Shown: positions 60,379 to 64,000 of the stretch, piece after piece
How the letters are laid out: every line of letters starts with the position of its first letter
Numbering within the stretch: position 1 is the stretch's first letter
Assembly (NCBI RefSeq): GCF_013363995.1
Contig: NZ_JABWGO010000001.1
Coordinates: 1,022,087 to 1,086,086, forward strand
Length of the DNA stretch: 64,000 nt
Reading direction: 5' to 3'
From: Nonomuraea rhodomycinica
Lineage (GTDB): Bacteria > Actinomycetota > Actinomycetes > Streptosporangiales > Streptosporangiaceae
Position numbers and translations under genes: made by a program
The notes under the pieces: model-generated
Told to the model about the DNA's origin: nothing
Databases searched by the model: none
Seen by the model: the letters and a program-made list of their open reading frames with translations, nothing else

Positions 60379-60902
60379 CGGGACGTTCCGGGCGCGGGGG
60401 CGGCAGCGGGCACGCCATCGAGATCCAGCGCGGTGCTCGTCGCCAGCAGGGCGGCGCCGGTGGCGGTCAGCAGGGCGCCCAGGCCGATGACGAGGGTGCT
60501 GAGCTGCCAGGCCTGGTAGGCGTTCAGCAGCGAGGCCCGCAGCATCTGGCCGGTGAAAGCGGTCTGCCGCAGCTCCCGCAGCTTGTCGTCGTCGCCGCCC
60601 GCGGCGAACAGCTCGGCGCTGACCTCGGCGTACGTCCGGCCGCCCGTGGCCGTCAGCACGTTGTCCCCGATCACCTGGGCGTACGCCCGCGCCTGCGGGC
60701 CGGTCAGGACCGGCCGGCCCGCGTGGGCGGCGAGTTCGGCGGGCAGCCCCGCGCCGGGGAAGGTGATCGACTGCCCGCGCAGCTCCGCCCGGATCTCGGC
60801 GCGGGCCTTCCTGCCCTGGACGGCCATGACCGGGCCCGCGACCGTCATCGCGGCGCCCGCACCGGCCAGCAGCAGCACCGCCGCCACTCGGACCACCCTC
60901 AT
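60375..60902 (-). CDS. Small membrane protein with two helices, first in the copper operon
   Basis: ATG 60902 behind AAGGAG gives 175 residues. A hydrophobic N-terminus (VVRVAAVLLLAGAGAAMTVAGPVMAV) and a second helix (LSTLVIGLGALLTATGAALLATS) flank a soluble region. I recognise no family beyond an aromatic-acid-exporter-like or cytochrome-accessory appearance. It may help the nitroreductase/copper enzymes of the same operon. Confidence 0.75.
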   Translation of the reverse strand: MRVVRVAAVLLLAGAGAAMTVAGPVMAVQGRKARAEIRAELRGQSITFPGAGLPAELAAHAGRPVLTGPQARAYAQVIGDNVLTATGGRTYAEVSAELFAAGGDDDKLRELRQTAFTGQMLRASLLNAYQAWQLSTLVIGLGALLTATGAALLATSTALDLDGVPAAAPAPGTSR

Positions 60903-61107
60903 GTCTTGCTCCTTGCCGTGAAACGATGGATGCCGGTCATCGGCGCGCGCCGAGCGGGGTGCGCCGCCGGTGGCGGACGCAGGGCCCGCGGGACCGCCAC
61001 GCCAAGGGGCGGAAGCGCCGATGGCGGGCCAGGTCCGCGATCGCGGCGCCCGAACCAGGCTAGGAGCCCGGCTCAGGCCGGTCATCGAGGCGAACGTCCG
61101 CACGTGC

Positions 61108-61123
61108 GGGGCCGAAAGTCCTG
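61108..61123. promoter_or_regulatory. DosR-like box 1 of the 60902/61230 divergent promoter
   Basis: GGGGCCGAAAGTCCTG; on the minus strand it reads CAGGACTTTCGGCCCC, close to the 23770 box, facing the copper operon. Confidence 0.6.
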
Positions 61124-61142
61124 ACCCTGCATGAGACCTTCT

Positions 61143-61158
61143 CGGGTCTTTGGTCCCT
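61143..61158. promoter_or_regulatory. DosR-like box 2 of the 60902/61230 divergent promoter
   Basis: CGGGTCTTTGGTCCCT has GGG-N8-CCC and ends 71 bp before ATG 61230, supporting that start over the upstream GTG frame. Confidence 0.6.
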
Positions 61159-61229
61159 ACCCGGCCGGCCGCGCGCCGGATACCGTCGAGATCTCGCCCG
61201 TGTGTCGTCGACCAGAAATCTCGAAGGTT

Positions 61230-61697
61230 ATGCAGCTCGATTCCTCCGGACTACAGGTGCTCTCCGATGAGGAGTGCTTCGGCCTGCTGTCCGCGGCACC
61301 GATCGGGCGGATCGTGTTCACCGATCACGCCCTGCCGGCCGTCCAGCCGGTGAACTTCCACCTCGACGGCCGGACCATCGTGATCCGCACCTCGATCGGG
61401 TCGAAGCTGGCGGCCGCCACCCGGCGGGCCGTGGTGGCGTTCGAAGCCGACGAGTTCGATCGTGAGCTGCGCGTCGGCTGGTCGGTGACCGCGGTGGGAC
61501 AGGCCCGGGAGGTCACCGATCCCGACGAGCTCGACCGGCTGGCGGCGCTGCCGCTGACGACGTGGGCGCCGGGCAGCCGGGACCACTACATCGTGGTCGA
61601 GGCGGAGCACGTCTCCGGCCGCCGCATCACGGGGACACCTCCCGACGGAGCCGCGGCCCGGCGGAACGAAGAAGGCGCACCAGCGCGGACCCGGTGA
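61230..61697 (+). CDS. Pyridoxamine 5'-phosphate oxidase-like flavin/F420-binding protein
   Basis: ATG 61230 gives 155 residues with a split-barrel domain (ECFGLLSAAPIGRIVFTDHALPAVQPVNFHLDGRTIVIRTSIGSKLAAATR, then WSVTAVGQAREVTD). It resembles the C-terminal half of the XRE fusion at 16248 and Rv0080/Rv3129. Its end overlaps the convergent DDN-like gene by 71 bp. Confidence 0.88.
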   Translation: MQLDSSGLQVLSDEECFGLLSAAPIGRIVFTDHALPAVQPVNFHLDGRTIVIRTSIGSKLAAATRRAVVAFEADEFDRELRVGWSVTAVGQAREVTDPDELDRLAALPLTTWAPGSRDHYIVVEAEHVSGRRITGTPPDGAAARRNEEGAPARTR

Positions 61698-62706
61698 GAG
61701 CCGCGACCGTGGCCGCCATGACCGCCCCGCCGAGCAGGCCGATGGCGACGACCAGCCAGCCGGGCTGGCCCTCCTGCCACAACGGCGTGGTCACCAGCGT
61801 GAACGCGCCCAGCGCCACCGTCCAGGAGCCCGCGGTCGCGATCACCCACCGGAACGCGCCCCGCACGTGCCGGCGCAGCACCCTCCACTGCAGCAGACCC
61901 ATGCCGCCCAGCAGGGTCACCCCCAGCAGGGCGAGCATCGCGGGAGGCCAGCGCAGCACGCCCGCGCCGAGGACGATCGGCAGCGCGCCGACGAGCCACG
62001 CGACGACGGCCCCGGCCACGGTCGCCCGCACCCAGTCGCGGGTCGCGACGGCGGGAAGCGCGGCCCGCAGCGCGTACGCCTGCGCCAGGCCGAGGACCGT
62101 CCCCTCCACGGCCCCCGCCATGACCATCGCCGCGCCCTGCAGGAGCGGCCCGACGCCCGGCATGTCCGAGCCGGGGCCGGCCACCAGTGCCCCGGTCAGG
62201 GCGGGCACGGTGAAACCGGCGAGCTCCCCCAGCGTGACCGCTCTCGTCCACCGCCACCACACGTGCTCCGCGCCCGTGGCCGGCCCGGGCTCGCGCGTAC
62301 CCAGGCGGATGTCCACCACGACGGCGCCGCCGGGCGGCCCGCCGCCGCGGCCTCGGCGCCCGCCCGCGTCGGCCGGAGCCGGTTCGTCTCTGACGACCGC
62401 GTGACCGGTCCACGTCACACCCTCCAGGACCAGGCGCACGGGCGCGCCGCCCTGGAGGTTGCGCCACCACAGCCGCGCCGGTCTGCTGGTCACCGTCAAG
62501 GTGTCGCCGCGCCGTTCGTACTGGACGGGCAGCCGGATGGGGGCGCCGCTCCTGCGGCCGGTGACGGTCAGCAGCACGATCCTCTGGGACAGCAGGTCGT
62601 GCAGCGGCGTCCGGAGCGCCCAGGCGACGACCGGGTTGACCAGGCGGGTCTGGAGACGGTCCAGCGCCTTCCAGGCCGGCGCCTTCAGGGGCGTGGTCAC
62701 GAGCAT
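61627..62706 (-). CDS. DDN-like F420-dependent nitroreductase-fold protein fused to membrane domain
   Basis: ATG 62706 gives 359 residues. The first 115 residues match the deazaflavin-dependent nitroreductase fold (LHDLLSQRIVLLTVTGRRSGAPIRLPVQYERRGD, then WWRNLQGGAPVRLVLEGVTWTGHAVV). The rest has five to six membrane helices (LGELAGFTVPALTGALV; WVRATVAGAVVAWLVGALPIVLGAGVL). I do not know this combination. It overlaps the PLDc_N gene upstream by 10 bp. Confidence 0.82.
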   Translation of the reverse strand: MLVTTPLKAPAWKALDRLQTRLVNPVVAWALRTPLHDLLSQRIVLLTVTGRRSGAPIRLPVQYERRGDTLTVTSRPARLWWRNLQGGAPVRLVLEGVTWTGHAVVRDEPAPADAGGRRGRGGGPPGGAVVVDIRLGTREPGPATGAEHVWWRWTRAVTLGELAGFTVPALTGALVAGPGSDMPGVGPLLQGAAMVMAGAVEGTVLGLAQAYALRAALPAVATRDWVRATVAGAVVAWLVGALPIVLGAGVLRWPPAMLALLGVTLLGGMGLLQWRVLRRHVRGAFRWVIATAGSWTVALGAFTLVTTPLWQEGQPGWLVVAIGLLGGAVMAATVAALTGSALVRLLRSAGPRLRREVSP

Positions 62707-62912
62707 GGCCGCCGCCGTCCCCACAGCAGGTAGGCGACGGGCCCGACCGGCTGGATGAAGATCCCCACCCACCACAGCCCCTTCCGCCCGCGCACGTCGT
62801 CCCGGTGGCGGCAGGCGAGGTCCACCACGGCGGTCGCGGTCAGCGCGAGCTCCACCGACGCCAGCGTCAGCAGCGTGGCCTGCTGTCTGTTCGACATCTC
62901 GTTCCAGCGCAT
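62697..62912 (-). CDS. PLDc_N-type two-helix membrane protein
   Basis: A 71-residue protein: VELALTATAVVDLACRHRDDVRGRKGLWWVGIFIQPVGPVAYLLWGRRR, the phospholipase D N-terminal-like domain with two helices. It is cotranscribed with the DDN-membrane gene. Function is unknown. Confidence 0.85.
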   Translation of the reverse strand: MRWNEMSNRQQATLLTLASVELALTATAVVDLACRHRDDVRGRKGLWWVGIFIQPVGPVAYLLWGRRRPCS

Positions 62913-62987
62913 CGGCGCAGTCCTTTCTCCTCGGGCCGGTCTCTTGGGTCTCCTGGGGCCGGTCTCCTGGGGCCAGGTCCAGCTCGC

Positions 62988-64000
62988 TCAGGGCCAGGTC
63001 CAGCCGCTGATCTCGGGGGCGTCCTCACCGTGCTCGCGGGTGTGGGCGCGGGCGCGCAGGCGGGCGTCGCTCATGCGCTGGCGCAGGTGCGCGGCGGTGG
63101 TGCCGAGCCCGGGGACGCGGTCGATGACGTCCATGACCAGGTGGTAGCGGTCGATGTCGTTGAGCATCGCCATGTCGAAGGGGGTCGTGGTGGTGCCTTC
63201 CTCCTTGTAGCCGCGCACGTGCAGGTTCGCGTGGCCGGTGCGCCGGTAGGTGAGCCGGTGGATCAGCCAGGGGTAGCCGTGGAAGTTGAAGATGACCGGC
63301 TTGTCGGTGGTGAACAGCGCGTCGAACTCGGCGTCCGGCATGCCGTGCGGGTGCTCCGAGCGCGGCTGCAGCCGCATCAGATCCACCACGTTGACGACGC
63401 GCACCCGCAACGAGGGCAGGTGCTCGCGCAGGATGGCGGCGGCGGCCAGCGTCTCCAGCGTGGGCACGTCGCCCGCGCAGGCCAGCACCACGTCCGGCTC
63501 GGCGCCCTGGTCGGTGGAGGCCCAGGGCAGGATCCCGAGGCCACGGGTGCAGTGCGCGATCGCCTCGTCCATGGTGAACAGGTCCAGCACCGGCTGCTTG
63601 CCCGCCACGATCACGTTGACGTAGTCACGGGAGCGCAGGCAGTGGTCGCCGACCGAGAGCAGGGTGTTCGCGTCCGGCGGCAGGTAGACCCGGACGACCT
63701 CGGCCTTCTTGTTCATCACGACGTCGAGGAAGCCCGGGTCCTGGTGGCTGAAGCCGTTGTGGTCCTGCCGCCACACGTGCGACGACAGCAGGTAGTTGAG
63801 AGAGGCCACCGGCCGCCGCCACGGGATCTTCTTCGACGACTCCAGCCACTTGGCGTGCTGGTTGAACATCGCGTCGATGATGTGGATGAACGCCTCGTAG
63901 CAGTTGAACAGCCCGTGCCGGCCGGTCAGCAGGTAGCCCTCCAGCCAGCCCTGGCACAGGTGCTCGCTGAGCACCTCCATCACCCGCCCGCCGGCGGCCA
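62988..64000 (-). CDS. xfp: Phosphoketolase, C-terminal part (5' end off the window)
   Basis: The last 336 residues of a xylulose-5-phosphate/fructose-6-phosphate phosphoketolase: [48 protein letters not shown], the [11 protein letters not shown] segment, and [40 protein letters not shown]. The full enzyme is about 800 residues, so the ThDP domain is missing. It splits xylulose-5-P to acetyl-P and glyceraldehyde-3-P, an oxygen-independent route to ATP. Confidence 0.93.
   Translation of the reverse strand, partial: AAGGRVMEVLSEHLCQGWLEGYLLTGRHGLFNCYEAFIHIIDAMFNQHAKWLESSKKIPWRRPVASLNYLLSSHVWRQDHNGFSHQDPGFLDVVMNKKAEVVRVYLPPDANTLLSVGDHCLRSRDYVNVIVAGKQPVLDLFTMDEAIAHCTRGLGILPWASTDQGAEPDVVLACAGDVPTLETLAAAAILREHLPSLRVRVVNVVDLMRLQPRSEHPHGMPDAEFDALFTTDKPVIFNFHGYPWLIHRLTYRRTGHANLHVRGYKEEGTTTTPFDMAMLNDIDRYHLVMDVIDRVPGLGTTAAHLRQRMSDARLRARAHTREHGEDAPEISGWTWP

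Noticed and set aside
62951..63000. Short GGGGCC/AGGTCC direct repeats near the phosphoketolase stop
   Set aside because: Imperfect units of unequal length partly in coding sequence; no clear function.

Overview
The window is very GC-rich, gene-dense DNA of an actinomycete. Its gene content (DosR-type stress genes, an F420-type nitroreductase fold, XRE-pyridoxamine oxidase fusions, type VII-like WXG100 architecture) suggests a Streptosporangiales/Nonomuraea-like soil actinomycete; that placement is inference. No rRNA, tRNA, CRISPR, prophage or insertion sequence was seen.

Region 1 (1-16201) is a glycan-utilisation locus. It begins with a truncated secreted SGNH hydrolase with a ricin-type lectin tail. 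Then follow a secreted beta-helix protein and a carbohydrate ABC importer (two permeases and a lipoprotein), a heparinase II/III-type lyase, a GH29 alpha-L-fucosidase, an RraA-like aldolase, an aldose dehydrogenase, an unassigned 633-residue enzyme, an L-fuconolactonase-like amidohydrolase, a CE7 acetyl esterase and a GntR/FCD repressor. Five copies of a 20-bp palindrome-like site built around ATCG...ATCGAT...CGAT lie in front of these units, which points to one regulon for an acetylated polymer containing fucose and uronate.

Region 2 (16248-34611 and 49298-64000) resembles the mycobacterial DosR dormancy regulon. It holds XRE-PNPOx, two P-type ATPases, a site-2 protease, two CBS-BON proteins, three universal stress proteins, an Rv2004c-like kinase fusion, NAD-formate dehydrogenase, DUF305, Hsp20, DUF1876, hemerythrin, a RafH-like ribosome hibernation factor, a DevR-type response regulator, a Zn-alcohol dehydrogenase, two Acg-type nitroreductase homologues around a copper nitrite reductase-like fusion, PNPOx and DDN-like proteins, and the end of a phosphoketolase. 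At least a dozen GGG-N8-CCC boxes with DosR-box geometry sit in their promoters.

Region 3 (34759-49241) is accessory. It contains a four-helix membrane protein, a WXG100/CpnT-like protein fused to a bacterial sugar transferase, a persulfide-type unit (TusA-like, ArsR-rhodanese, MBL-rhodanese, MFS) with two copies of one operator, a LysR/alcohol dehydrogenase/MFS unit with its own repeated site, a 42-residue Trp/Gly-rich peptide gene with a clear terminator, a methyltransferase/TetR pair, a TetR/P450 pair, and decayed TetR and YciI remnants.
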